Of a stretch of 64,000 bases of DNA, positions 11,632 through 24,042 are shown in pieces. A program made the position numbers and the translations under genes. Source of the DNA: Dimorphilus gyrociliatus (taxonomy: Eukaryota; Annelida; Polychaeta; Dinophilidae); assembly GCA_904063045.1 (NCBI GenBank), contig CAJFCJ010000013.1, positions 602,156-666,155 of the forward strand, read 5' to 3'. The notes beneath the pieces were generated by a model. The model was not told the DNA's origin, did not search any database, and saw nothing but the letters and a program-made list of their open reading frames with translations. The number at the start of each line of letters is the position of its first letter. Position 1 is the stretch's first letter.

Positions 11632-12047
11632 GTTGTACTAATAAGCGGTTAGAGATAGGTTTTTGCAAACTTTATAATTAGTTGAAAAAGATTAATATTT
11701 GTTAATATTTTATTAGTAGGTGTATATTGTTAGTGGTGTTTGGGAGCCTAGAGCATGGGATATGAGAGGAAATTAGCGAATGTAATTGCGAGGTATAATC
11801 TGCCATTCCTCGACAAAGTATGAATTAAATACTTTTTTTATACACTAAGTGCATATAATAGCTCGCTTATATATTAATAATACTTACTGAGTTGGTTTTT
11901 GACAAAAATGCGGATATTTCTCGACGAAAAGAAGCAATTTTTCTCTGCAAAGTGTTCAATAATTTCACCCGACCATGTGATTTTTCGAAAAGGCCTTATT
12001 AGCGATACCCGGCCGGCTTCTTAGCCAATGAACGATGCTTTAACAAC

Positions 12048-12074
12048 GGTCAGGCCTGACCAATCAATTATTGG
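12048..12074. promoter_or_regulatory. 14-bp perfect palindrome flanked by paired CCAAT boxes
   Basis: GGTCAGGCCTGACC (12048-12061) is its own reverse complement. It overlaps CCAAT at its right edge, and an inverted ATTGG follows about 5 bp later. GGTCA half-sites facing each other resemble nuclear-receptor or bZIP sites. This is the most structured, GC-rich spot in the region, but no adjacent transcript is visible. Confidence 0.35.
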
Positions 12075-14937
12075 TTTTATAAAATTATTTCTTCGCAGAT
12101 AATTTTGAAAATAATACAAATACTAATTTATCAAAAAATGAAACATATTTACATTTTTTTCGATGTAAACATATTATTAAAAAATTGCAAATAATTTAAA
12201 GAAACTGTTTACATCAACTTTAGTAAATGTAAGTGAAAAAAAAAATAAACAATAAAAAGTCATAAAAATATTAATGATAAAAATTTCAGAAGATGGATAC
12301 ATAGATTTACAAAAAATAAAACAAAACAAGGAAGATAAATTGAAAGATTATCGTATAGAAAATATACTTAAATCAATCTTTTGAAGTAATAACTGGTAAC
12401 AAACAGCTAATTATATAGCGCAATTATAACAAGGATAAAACAACAGATGGGGTTGGTTGTTCATATCAAATACCTACTGAAAAAGGACAAATGACGACTG
12501 AAACTTCCCTTTAAGTTTCTTATGAAGTATAAATCACTAAATTAATCTAAGTCTTGTATACTGAATAGATTGATAAGAATTTGTTTCTATTCTTTTAAAA
12601 TTGGATGATCCAATTAAACTCTTACTAGTTCTGTTATATTATTCTCTGATATCCAATTTTCTTCCATCCCTCTCCTTAATCCTACTTACTTTATTTATAT
12701 GAGTCTAGACAGTTTTACATGAGAAGTTTGAGAGGAAATGTGACAATTATCGGCGGTTTTTTTTTATTATTAATATAAATGCACCATTTTTTTAAAATGC
12801 TAACTAAAGGATTTAATAGAAAGAAAGAAAGACTAAGAATTCTTGTTAAGTAAGCGTATGGAGAAATAAAGAACGCTTTATGTAACATTTTTATTATTAT
12901 TATAAATAAATCTCTTTTTCTCCTTCTCCTACTCCCTTTCTTTCTCTCCCACTCTCTCAGTCAATTCTAATATATCTTTCTTTTTTTTCTTTTTTAAATA
13001 TAGAGTTTTCTCGTAACTATTCCTTAATAATGATAGAAAAACATATTTTACCTACTAAATTAATACGTTGACATTAGCATTTTAGAATGATACAACAAGA
13101 TTAAGGAAAAGGTAATTTAAAATGTATGATTAAAAAAAGACTAGATTTTGGACTGAAAACAAAAATATATAAGTGTGAAAAGAAGGAAAAAATCAGTTTT
13201 TTTTATTTAATAAAAAAAATAACACCCAACTTTTACTATTAAAACATCTTCTACTGTTCCTCTAGGCAATTCGTATAAGGTAAATGTATAGTTGTATAAG
13301 GTAATCCTAGAATAGATGTCGTTATATATATACGAATATATATATACCAACGGGTTACGTGATAAACCTCTCTACATTACTTCACTAACGCTTAACGTTT
13401 AATTCAATGTGCAATAATTTCTACCTAAGGGAGAATATAGAATAGACGAAAAAGAGTCTCTTCAAATGAGCGTTTAGGCCTATGGGAACAAAGCATCTTA
13501 TCAATACAATTAATTATTTCTTTCATCTAACTGGATGTATTTATGACTCAACATCAAAATTTATTCCATATAATTATTATCTTATTTAATAGGCTTTAGG
13601 AATCGACTGTTAAATCCAAATTTGCATATAAAGTATAAAACGTATACGTGTATTATTATAAACTAACAAAAAACATATGATATAGACTTAATATTTATTA
13701 CATTCAAAATGGAAAAGAGAAACAGCTATTGATAAGAATCAATAAGAAACTGAAATAGTAAGTAATTTTTACCGGAAAAGAGCATTTTATACAAGTTCAT
13801 TACATATTGTTGCTTTATTTAGAATTGTTGCAAGTTATGGTCTATTAAACGTCTATTTATATAACAATAAAAATTTGTATATATTATGGTAAATGCAGTT
13901 GTTTATTACAGCTTTTTGTGTACTTTATTTTCAATTCCTAGGGTCGTAGGTTTTCGTATCTTGTTTTTTTTTGTTTTTTAAAAACCAATAGATAACCTCT
14001 ATCTTGTTTTTATAGAGATAGATTATTTTATTATCATATTCTCTTTTGCATATTCTTTTCTTCTTCTTCTTCTTCTCTTCTTATTCCTTCTCTTTCCTTT
14101 CGCTATATATTCTTAATATATTCAATGACGTTTTAGAATGTATTATACATTTATAATAGGGTTTTTATTGCTTTAATATTTTAATAGTTTTAATAGAAAC
14201 AATTAATAACAGTTACATATTTTTGTCGTTGTCCTTTAATTATGATCAACTTTTTTTATTGACTCGAGTTCTATTAGTATATTACTCGAGAAAAGAATTA
14301 AAAAAATACAAACTTTCAACCAATCAGCACTTAGCTCCGGAAAATGGATAAATAGCGCGTCAACTGCAAGTCAGGATTATTTGCTTTGTTAGAACGTCAC
14401 CGACAAAGGTATCAGCTCGACTATAGTCTTTTTTTCTAAAAGAAAACTTCTACAAAATCTTTTCAATTTGAAGAAATATCGCATCTTTTCAACTCGAATG
14501 TAAGTTTTTTAACTATATTTTCATATCCCTATCATATTTTACTATCAATTTAAATAGTTATTTAAAATAGACGCTTTTATTCTATTTCTCCGCTAAATCG
14601 TTTTACTCACTCGTCTATTGTATGGCTGAAAATTAATATTTTTTTTTTACCCTGGACCAGAATTATTCTCTTGTTAAAACAAAATTTATTTTTTGTTTTT
14701 TTTTTTAAAAAAACAAAAAATAAATTAAATAAAAAAATCATTTTTTATTATCTAAGCGAAAACAATTTTAGAGAAAGATTGTTAATGCAAAAGAGTATTA
14801 AACAATATCCAGGCAAGTGTAGACACTTTTCCAAGTTTGTCATATAAAGCTTTTGAAAAGAGAAGATATTTCTTTTTTTTTTTTTTTTGTTTCAAATATC
14901 TACTGTTGTATTATATCCCTGGCTGTTTTGTGATAAT

Positions 14938-14939
<2 letters not shown>

Positions 14940-14979
<40 letters not shown>
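14940..14979. repeat. (CT)n microsatellite
   Basis: Uninterrupted CT dinucleotides. They create spurious poly-Leu-Ser open frames. A related CT tract lies at 15299-15345 inside an intron of the orphan gene. Confidence 0.9.
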
Positions 14980-14983
<4 letters not shown>

Positions 14984-15111
14984 ATCTATCTGCCTGTCTG
15001 TCCATTTATCTCCTTTATAACTTTACATTTGTTCACTATGTATCTCTTACTTATTTTCTTATAAATTGTTTTAATTCTTATCTTTTCTTTCTCTTCTCAT
15101 CTACAGAAATC

Positions 15112-16333
15112 ATGGAAGGAAACAATGAAAAAGTAAATTCAACTGTGAATATGGTAAATTATAAATAAAATAAAAGAATATTGACGTTTATTATAAGTAT
15201 ATATATATTTTAAAATCAACAGTCTCCATTCCAATTACCCGACGCAAGCTATCCAAACACTCCTAGAGAATTTGCTACATTTATGGTAATAAACCTTTTC
15301 TCTCTCTCTCTCTCTCTCTCTTCCTCTCTCTCTCTCTCTCTCTCTTTTCTCTATCAATTCTATTCATTAATAGATGGTAAGAAACATTCATCACTAATCA
15401 TGAATGTTACAAAAAAAATGATCTAAGCAGAAATGTCATACATCTATTTATAGCCTATATAATACATTATACATAGTTTTGTCAGTATATGTATGCATTA
15501 ATGTTTTTATAATATTGTGGACTTAGAACTCGGGTAATGACGAAATTATTGCTGGACGAAGCATATCTGAATTGGGATTGCACGACGAGAACGAAATAAT
15601 CAAGGAAGATGATACGGATGTTGAAAGTACGGATAAAGAGTGGCCGGAAGAAAATCATAATGATAGCGACGAAACGAAAGTAAAAAAAAAATATTAATCA
15701 TTTTTTATACATTTTATATTGATCATTTTCCTTTTTTCCTATGATACTAGGCTAATTCGAGACGCCGTTCCTCATTCATAAATAGAGTAGTATTACTATT
15801 CCAATAATATTTCCCTATCCGATAAATATCATGTTTACTATTATTCAATTTCAGATGCCCAGATTCTTTAGGAATATATTCCCCTGCTTAGCCGGAGAGG
15901 ATTCGGTAAGTTTTTATATATCACTTCCTTTTCTTTCTTATGAACTTGATGAATAGGTCACTTTTTTAATTCTCTCTTTTCTATTTTTTCTTTTTTTATG
16001 TCCATCTTCTGTCGAGAATAGAAGGAATCGAAATTTGATTCTGAATCGAAAAATTTTAAATCTACGCAACAATCGAATAGTACTTCAAAACTTTATGATG
16101 ATGGTGAATCTCAGCTTTGTCCAGATTTAAGACAAAAGGTTATTTTCTTACCGGAGGATGGAAATCAATCGGGAACGGAAAGTGTTCAATCAAATTTTGC
16201 AAAGCCGTCCGCTTCCGGCGAGAACGTTCATGATAAATCGGCTGCTGCTGAAGAAAGTTTTATTTGGGATACGAATGAACATAACGATCAGGACACTGAT
16301 TTGGAAAGTGAGGGGGAAAGTTATAAATGTTAG
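15112..16333 (+). CDS. Uncharacterised small acidic, disordered protein
   Basis: Five exons, all separated by phase-0 introns: 15112-15153, 15223-15285, 15527-15679, 15855-15905, 16022-16333; total 206 aa. I do not recognise the family. Seen: short N-terminus MEGNNEKVNSTVNM, a conserved-looking SPFQLPDASYPNTPREFATF, an acidic Ser/Asp/Glu-rich middle (DDTDVESTDKEWPEENHND), one short hydrophobic/cysteine segment MPRFFRNIFPCLAGEDS encoded by its own exon, then a long polar tail. No signal peptide, membrane span or globular domain. An alternative last exon may use a weak donor after 16319 and join 16395-16426, replacing the terminal SYKC by a short acidic end. The consistent phase-0 exon joins support a real gene; function unknown. 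Confidence 0.65.
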
Positions 16334-16638
16334 GGAAATTGCAACTTAAGTTTATAAAATTATATAATAAAATATATTTATTTATTACCAACAGCTGAGG
16401 ACATGACAATTTCTGATGCTGATTGAGATTGTCTGTCGCCCGGATATGAATGAATCATCAGATAATTGAAAAAAAAAAACAAAAGGTGGGATGGGAAAAT
16501 TAGGGGTATCAGAAATAGTTGAAGATAAGCAAATATATTAGGAGTGAATGTATATGAGTTAAAGAAGAATGTATTCTAGCTCTCTCTCTCTCTCTTTATA
16601 TTTCGTTTGTTTTAGCATGTATACGTTAATATTCAAGA

Positions 16639-16669
<31 letters not shown>

Positions 16670-19600
16670 GTATATGTAATCGTTAATGATAATATGTAAT
16701 AATTATTGATGTTATTGTATTTATTTGTATTTATATACGTATTAGTATATATATTTATAAGTGCAGGATAATAAGAGTTTGTTACAATTTAAAATGTTTC
16801 TTTTTGACGTTTATATGAATGTTAAAGAAAGGAGATTTTTATTATCTAAAAAACGAATAAATTACATTCTATCCCACTGATAAGCTTGTCCTAAACTTTT
16901 AATGCTAAATTAATACCTAATTAATTTATTTCTTATATATTTTTCATCTATTTCCATATTCTTCTCTTTTTGTTTCGTTAGGTGAATTTTTTCTATTCGG
17001 CTTAATTGTTGTTACATTCTTCAATCTAATTAATCTCATCTATAGGAAGAGGGGATTTATAATGAAACAATAGTTTTAATCAAAAATTAAAAGAAATACC
17101 ATAGTATTTTGATGGAAGAGATAGAGATGTAGAGAATATTATCATTATTATATAATAACAAATGTTTATTACTAATATTTTATTTATTAATGTAGGTTAG
17201 TTAAATTCGATAATTAGCCTAATAGATTGAATGTTATTTTCTTAAAGCTTTGAATAAGGAAAACTATATAAATTAAAGAGCTCAACAGCAGTTGTTAATA
17301 TTTATTAAGATAGAACAATCTCCCTCCCTTTCCGCTAACTTTTAACAATAAATAGAACAGAATATTTATTTTAAATTGTAAAGGAACAAACAAACCCAAA
17401 TATCGCTATACAAATCAAAACAAACGCTTTCCTAAGAAGTACATCAAAACGTACTTACACGTTAGAATTGATTAAACGCCGTTATAATATGTAATATACA
17501 AAAAAAAAGGAACTTTCTGTAAGTTTATTTATAGATTATTACGAGTTCAATGACTGATAATTGGAAAAAAATAGTACTGTATATTAGATATGTTTAATTA
17601 GTATTCATTAAATTTCTGTTGTAATGTAGTTTCTCTTCTTTCTTTCTTGCCGGTCAGTTTGTAGCACATAATGTATGTACAGTTTATAATGTAATACTAT
17701 ATAATAACTGTATATACGCGCCCATCCTTCCTTATAACCGTTTAAAGGGATGTTTTTTTTTTCTTTTTACTCCTGTATAGGATCATATGTCGACTTATCG
17801 TCGTCAAGATTGAAAAGTACCTCTCCGTAGATTTTTTCTATGTAACTGTCCATTAAATTTTTCAAGATTTTATTTGCATATCCTTACGGTAACCTTTTCA
17901 GGCAGTAGGATAACTCAATATTGAGACTTTCAAACACCGTCAATCTTGTTATTATGTGTAATTTTAAAAAATTATTACAGAAAATGCCCAAAATCACTCT
18001 TAAACGCCGGAAAATATTGTGTTTCCAGTTGAAAATGCCATTCCAAAGATCTGGAATAGGAAGACAAGAGTACATAGTTTATGAGAACGGGATAACTTTT
18101 CTAGTTATTGAACTTCAAGTTGACTGCAGACACAAAAACGAACTATAAGAGCATAAATCCAGTAAAAAGAACCAATTTAAACTGACAAGGAAAAAAGTTC
18201 TCTTCCTTCCTCCACATTTCATATGCAATCAAACTAGTTTGTAATAGATGTCGTATTGCGGAAGATTTAAAATAGTGAACCATCTCTTTTTTGAACAAAC
18301 TGTATAACTTACCATTGTAAAGTGTGCAGTTGTTAAGACTTATTTGCAGCTTCAACTTAGTTTATACAGTATAATGTTTATAGTATTGTACTCTTTACAG
18401 CTGACTTAAAGGAAGAATGCGTGCTAATTTCTCGTTTAACGCTTCTGACACACTATACCACTTTCGAAATCTATCATAATTTTTTTTTAATTCGCGCTAT
18501 GAACATTTTGTAGAATTATTTAACGTAGAGATGCCTATAAAAATGAATGCTGAATTCTATCTCGTCAAACTTCACTAGGAATCTATGTAAATATGATAAT
18601 TTCAATCTAATTTAATCAAATCAAAACACTTTTCCGAGTTTTTCCTTTTTTTATTGAACGCAAAAAAACAAAGCTTGCAAAAAAACGAAGATCTAAACAA
18701 AATTTTAAATCCCAACACCAAAAAAAATATACCAAGGTTTTTACGATTAAAGTGATTTCTTAAGTCTCATATACGATAAATGTTTAAGCCTCTTGGGCTA
18801 ACAAAAAAAATATGTCAATGTTAGATTTTTTCAGCGAAAAGAGAGTATGCTCAATAGTTGGTTCGTTTATATTCTTACAGTAGAAGAAATTGGTTTTAAA
18901 TGCCCATTATCGCGTTTCGCGTCTTTCCAAATAATATTACATAATATTACCATTTGTGAAACAATACAATTTTACCCTGCACCATAGCAAATAAATCCGT
19001 CAAAGGTATAAGATAACATATTACAAGATTTTTTTCAAGAAATGATCTAATAGCAGCGAAAAAGATCACAAAAATATTAATGAGCCGCAAAAAAAATAGG
19101 AAAAAAAAATACAACTGAGAAAATAAGCCTTTTTTAACGTTGAAAGTTATTCGGTTTCGTTGTTGTACCTTTTGTTGAATAGTTTCCTTAAAAAATTTTT
19201 AAAATGAAGATAAAATCTGCACTATTTTTTTTCCAATGTCCGAAAGGGCCAGACGCACCAATCGTATTTCGATATTTAGAAAAAAAACTCATCCCAATCT
19301 CGTTTCATGATCATATACATTTGCATTTGATCATACACAAAATGTTAAGTTAACATTTCGTCATACGCAAAGCTGCTATTTAACAATAGCCTTTGCCTTA
19401 CTCCTCCTAGGTTCCGTTAGCCGTCCTGTCAGGCTCCACCGGGGTCGCCAACCCCCGTTCGTCATTCAGCCAAGACGTTCCCACCCCTGCACCACGATGA
19501 GGTGGAACCATGCAGGGGAACTTGCTGTTGCGTATCATTCTCTGGTATTTCTACAGACTAATACTGGGGAAGTTTCAATATCTTCAGATGTTGTTTCCTT

Positions 19601-20874
19601 CTTCATCGTTTGATATAGGATTTAAGTTTAATGGCTTTTCAAATATCACTAAAAAATTGAAAGATTTAGTTTTAAAAGCCCTTATAAATTATACTACTCT
19701 ACTTTCAAAGAAAATTCTGACGAGCTCAGTTTTCAAAAAATATATTGGTGTTTTATTTTAATAGTTCCTAGGACTTATATAACTTTGACGGCTTACTACT
19801 GTGTTAACCTTAATACTCAATATTGAAAATGAAACTCACCCTTTATTTCACCCAAAATTCAAAATGGCCGAAAGCCTTTCCTCAAACCACGTGGTCCAAC
19901 CACTTCTGAAATAAAGACAATCGCTACAATAAGTTTTCCACTCTCACCTGAAAGAAGAGAAAGTATACATATAAGTCCATATGAATAATTAAAGATACCT
20001 AAAATTTTTGTTTATATATAAGTTTCTGAACTTACCACTTATAACTTCGAAAATATGGCGCTGGGCGTGCGAAAAACACGTGCTTGGCGTATTCTTGGCT
20101 GACAAGTTTCTGGCGCTTAAATTGAAATTTCTGCAAAAAGAACGTCAGTGTTTACTTAAAATAACCATGAATTACACTTAGAATCAAGGGGGCAGATTCA
20201 AATATGTAGTTAAAAAAAAATTAGTACTTACTTCCAAAAACGTTTCGTAAACTGCTTTGCAGTGTTTCAACACAACCAAATAGAACAACTTTAAGTGCCT
20301 CAGTTAAAAAACCTCACTCATTTTCTCTACTCTTTTCTCTTCTCAAGTCACTTTTTCGTTGGTTCCACGTTGACCTCGTTCCAAATGACAGAACCGGGCG
20401 TGGAAATTAATAATTTCGCACTTAATACCACCACGATCATTGGATAAGTTTTGGCGCAAATTTTTAAAAATTTGAACTTAATTACCCCCTATTATCACCA
20501 GTGTTTTCCGTTTTTTTTTCTAAAAACATTTCTTAGAAATGACTACGTTTTGTTTATTTTCACTTTCCACTAATATATACCACTTCAAATAACAGGCTCT
20601 AGTGTTCTATCCACCATTCTTCACACTACTGCTCTGTTTCTCTCCTTGAGCTTCTTGTTATATTATGAACTATCCAAACGGTAAATACAATAATTTACGT
20701 TCAGTATATAGCTTCATTTGCAAATTGTTTTAATGACGAAAAGACATGTAAAGCGATAAGATAATATCTAATCAAACAAAAAAGTACGAAGAGAAGGAAA
20801 GACAGAAAGACATTAAAGATGAACATTAGTGTTGTGTTCTTTCAATTGTTGTCTTAAGAATAGTAGAGAATTTG
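16334..20874. other. Long gene-poor region downstream of the acidic orphan
   Basis: Begins with AT-rich presumed 3' UTR sequence, including a (TA)n run at 16641-16665. Small open frames near 17884-18355 and 19510-19761 lack splice context or family resemblance. The one recognisable landmark is the dispersed-repeat fragment at 19402-19526. The right edge meets the left arm of the inverted duplication. Confidence 0.5.
19402..19526 (+). repeat. Dispersed-repeat fragment A (unclassified)
   Basis: GC-rich island in AT-rich DNA. It shares CCGTTAGCCGTCCT (19414-19427) and a block around CACCCCTGCACCACG...GAGGTGG.ACCATGCA (about 19482-19520) with the reverse complement of 37188-37300. Two copies in opposite orientation with the same internal order show a dispersed family. 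It could be a non-LTR retrotransposon or SINE remnant; no coding sequence survives. Confidence 0.6.
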
Positions 20875-21343
20875 TGACTGGAAACGATTACCTTACTAGT
20901 TTCGTCCTTCTTTTCATAAAATACTCTATTATTTTGCAGTACAATACATCGTATCGTCTTTTTATTCTTATTAAAAGCTTTATTTAGTATTAGTTGTTTT
21001 GTTGGATTAAATACAGAAAACTGACGGTTGGTCTTTATATTTAATAATTTTATAGAAAAATCGCTTTCTCTCTTCGACTACATTCAGTATATCGTCTCAT
21101 TAAGTTTTCTACTAACCTACTAAAAACAGCACTAATGCTACAATAGCAAATACTATTAATATTACGGCGTCTCTTTTAAGATTCAACGCTTTTATTTTCC
21201 TGCTATTGTACATGTCTAGACGTTATAGAATGAGTAAACGAAAAGGCGAATGAACTCGTAAATAGAAGAGTTAGTTGAAAAAAAAAAGAGACGTCTTCGT
21301 CCTTCTATACACTCTTTTTGTAGATTTTCAGTGAATTTATCTC

Positions 21344-23016
21344 TCATAAACCAAACGATGATGTTGAACGTCCTTCGTAAAATTCGTCATTGTACATATT
21401 GTAGTATAATTTCTATTCAGGAAAAAAGAGAAACAAACGATAAACGTCGATTTTTTTTTATCAATTAATATTAGATATTTTTAAAGATCTAATTTTATTC
21501 TCCTAATCTCCTTCTTTCTTATTCGTTTTACTTAATATGCACTTTGTTTTTAGATTACTTATTAATTCGCTATCAGTTTACATACATTTTTACTTGAATT
21601 TCCTCTGAGATACTTTACAAAGTTGTCTTTTCACTGTCTATATCTAGTGAATAGTTGAAAACAAAAAAAGACGGCCGAATACAGGATATCAACCTTTGAA
21701 CAGGAAATAACTGAAACAATGACACATATGAAGGTATGCCTGTGGAGTAAGGCCGTTTTACGAGCTGATAGGATTTGCGCACATTTGATTTAACTCTAAC
21801 TAAGCTCTATTCTTAATTGTTAGTGATAGAAAGAAGAATATATAGGAGATATCAGGGAAAGGATCACGAAAACGAATCAGTAAGTTTGTGAGGAAATTCA
21901 GTGCTTAAATGTGAGAACCTGGTGAATGTTTATACCATCCTATTTGATTATTAAAAGGAGTAAGATCACTTTCATAGACACATATTTTGTTACAATCGAT
22001 AAATGATGAACGACCTCGTTTGTATTGTTTATAAATTTTTCTCATTACACCAAGTCTTTGTTACATTTGCAACATTAGTGATATTAGCATTTTGTCGCCT
22101 TGCATCTTCGTTTGCTCTTACTCCACAGTCATCCTCTATCTCACTCCAATTGCTTACCTACTTGTTTATGTAGCCTTCGCACATGCAAATATACCGCTAG
22201 TGTTACACTTTGAGTGAGCTATCAATATTACACATGACGTATATTTTCTCTATATCTCTTTTACTTAACGGATACCCGCTGCGCAGTTCCTTCTCTGTAA
22301 CAATTACGTCCATACTTTCTATAATTCTCTATTAATTCTCGTCTAGCACAAACCCTACTGACTCAGCCAACTCAGCTTCCATTTATTGTTATGTATTCAT
22401 GCATACTTCCATCCTCTTTATTTACTATTAACTATGCACGTAGTTTTCATTAAATTCTATTAATTATAACAAAGAGAGCGGAGAGTTTACATTTACAAAT
22501 ATTCTACTATCTCGATACTCCTCTCCCAAAGGAGAGGGGTCGTCAACGATACGGTCCCTACGTCTTTTGACTTGAAAAAAAAGCAATGATAGAGAGAGAA
22601 AGAGAACTGATATAGTTAAAAGCAAGAGTTGAAGGCGAGAAATATTGTTTTTCGGCAGTTTCTCTACTCAATTGATGGTCTATGGCGGGATTTTGAGAGG
22701 AAACAAACGTTGTTCTTACCCCTATCGTTAAAGAAAGTCTTGTATGAAGTTCATGTCCCAAATAGTTAAAGGCGTCGACTACTTTCCTTACAAAGTGAAA
22801 GATCCTATCTTGTTCGTGTCCTTTTTGGCATCTATCGATATCGAAGAGAGCTTTATCGATAAGTTTGTCGGATTGTTTCATATGTCTAGTAATTTTACAA
22901 AAGAGAAAGAATGACATCCTTTCCGTTGATTCAAGTTCTTTTCTTAGATTATCAAATGTATTCCAGTCGTAGTATCTATCTCCTAATTCCATTTTCATAC
23001 TCCAATCGTGTTGCAT
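21344..23016 (-). CDS. Unknown two-exon gene, left copy
   Basis: Exon 1 is 22720-23016 and exon 2 is 21344-21412, giving 121 aa. I do not recognise the family. Seen: a charged, probably helical protein (MQHDWSMKMELGDRYYDW..., EQDRIFHFVRKVVDAFNYLG) with a Tyr-rich C-terminus (KLYYNMYNDEFYEGRSTSSFGL) and no signal peptide or clear membrane span. The frame runs past the donor (GGG|GTAAGA) and would give 152 aa unspliced, but that extension ends differently in the two copies. Exon 2 after CTGAATAG is identical in both, so splicing is favoured. A TATA box lies about 220 bp upstream. The product is identical to that of the copy at 32734-33622. Confidence 0.65.
21990..22569. other. 580-bp segment present only in the left arm
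   Basis: Compared with the right arm, 580 bp is extra here, within the intron of the left gene. It is bounded by direct repeats TTTTG (21985-21989 and 22565-22569). It contains a hairpin-like CTCCTCTCC/GGAGAGG near 22518-22538. It could be an insertion with a 5-bp target duplication, or the right copy could have lost it by slippage between the repeats. No terminal inverted repeats are clear. Confidence 0.6.
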
Positions 23017-23238
23017 GATGCTGATAAGTCGATTAGTTTCCTTGTTGTGTTCTTGATTTTTCGATTATACAATATATTCTAATCCGTCTAATGAATATTT
23101 GAATATTGTATGAAAACTCCTTAAAAAGAAGATAGGAAGAGAGATAGATCGATTGAGAAAGGCTTCGACAGAGCAGCAGTTGATATTAACAACTTTGAAA
23201 CTTTTCCGAATATAAAAGGGGAAACTTAAGTTATGAGG

Positions 23239-23246
23239 TTTTTATA
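23239..23246 (-). promoter_or_regulatory. TATA box of the left duplicated gene
   Basis: TATAAAAA on the minus strand, about 220 bp before the ATG. The same octamer lies at the matching place in the right copy although surrounding bases differ, which supports function. Confidence 0.6.
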
Positions 23247-24042
23247 GTTTTAGATACACGAGGGGTCAATATTTGGAGACAATGTTAACCATAGAAAAAA
23301 AGGAAAGTAAAATAAGGTGACTTTTTTATTATTTTGGCCGTTGCCCTCTAATTGTGTCATTAACCTTGAAGACGTTTTTGCTAAGAAAATTTCTTTTTAA
23401 GATTAATGACTATAAGTTTGGTTTTGTGAAAAGTTTTTTTCTTACTTTTTCCATTTAAAAGAGATTCTATTTTTTTTTATCTTTTATTAGACCTTTACAA
23501 TTACATATAAATAGATATCTTTGTAGACTTTCTGCCGCTTCTTTCTTTTATCTTTTTTTAGCTTATTTAGTCTTTTAAATTAAATATTTATATATCATAT
23601 TATAGTTAAACGTCTATTTTTATACTGTTATATGGTAATTATTTCTCAGCCTTTATACTCTGAAAAGAGTAATTGTTTTTTGTAAGTATTTAATATTGAT
23701 ATTCGTTTCCTTCCGTTTGGTGTTTGAAAGTAAAGAATAAAAACATGGCTTTTTTGAACGATCTCATTCAAAATAGCTCTTCATATTTTTTTCAATGATA
23801 GATGGCGATAGTAGTCTATAATAATATAATTATAAAGGAATGTTTCAGTTGCCTAAGTAATTATTTAGGACTTTTGTCTATTTGTCTCTCGATTTCTAAA
23901 TAAGAAAAGTATTTTACATAATTTACGATTATGCACCACTCCATGTACCATAAAAGTAGTCGATACATGTAATAGTAAGGATGATAGATGGCAGCACATT
24001 GGATTATATGATACGACCTTCGCATTGGGTGTTTTGATATTT

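Larger units (their letters stand above)
11632..15111. other. Intergenic region between sirtuin and acidic orphan gene
   Basis: No coding exon found over about 3.5 kb. Contents: a palindrome/CCAAT cluster at 12048-12074; simple T-rich and CT-rich tracts; a likely promoter near 14310-14420 (CCAATCAGC, then GC-richer sequence unlike its surroundings) that may hold the start and 5' UTR of the gene at 15112; and a (CT)n run at 14940-14979. Confidence 0.5.
20875..23355 (-). repeat. Left arm of a large imperfect inverted duplication
   Basis: The reverse complement of this stretch aligns throughout with 32400-34100. Homology starts where GTGACTGGAAACGATTACC (about 20875-20893) matches the end of the right arm, and stops near 23355. 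The coding exons and their flanks are identical, while outer flanks and intron differ by substitutions and gaps. The arm is about 780 bp longer than the right one, mainly through a 580-bp segment at 21990-22569. Confidence 0.9.

Noticed and set aside
14837-15168. Poly-Leu/Ser open frames over the CT repeat
   Set aside because: Artefact of (CT)n; the gene starts at 15112 in a different context.
22558-23016. Duplicated 152-aa frame as a transposase or IS-like element
   Set aside because: No DDE, RNase H or RT motifs and no terminal inverted repeats at the ORF. The pair lies in a much larger inverted duplication with TATA and splice sites, so it is a duplicated host gene.
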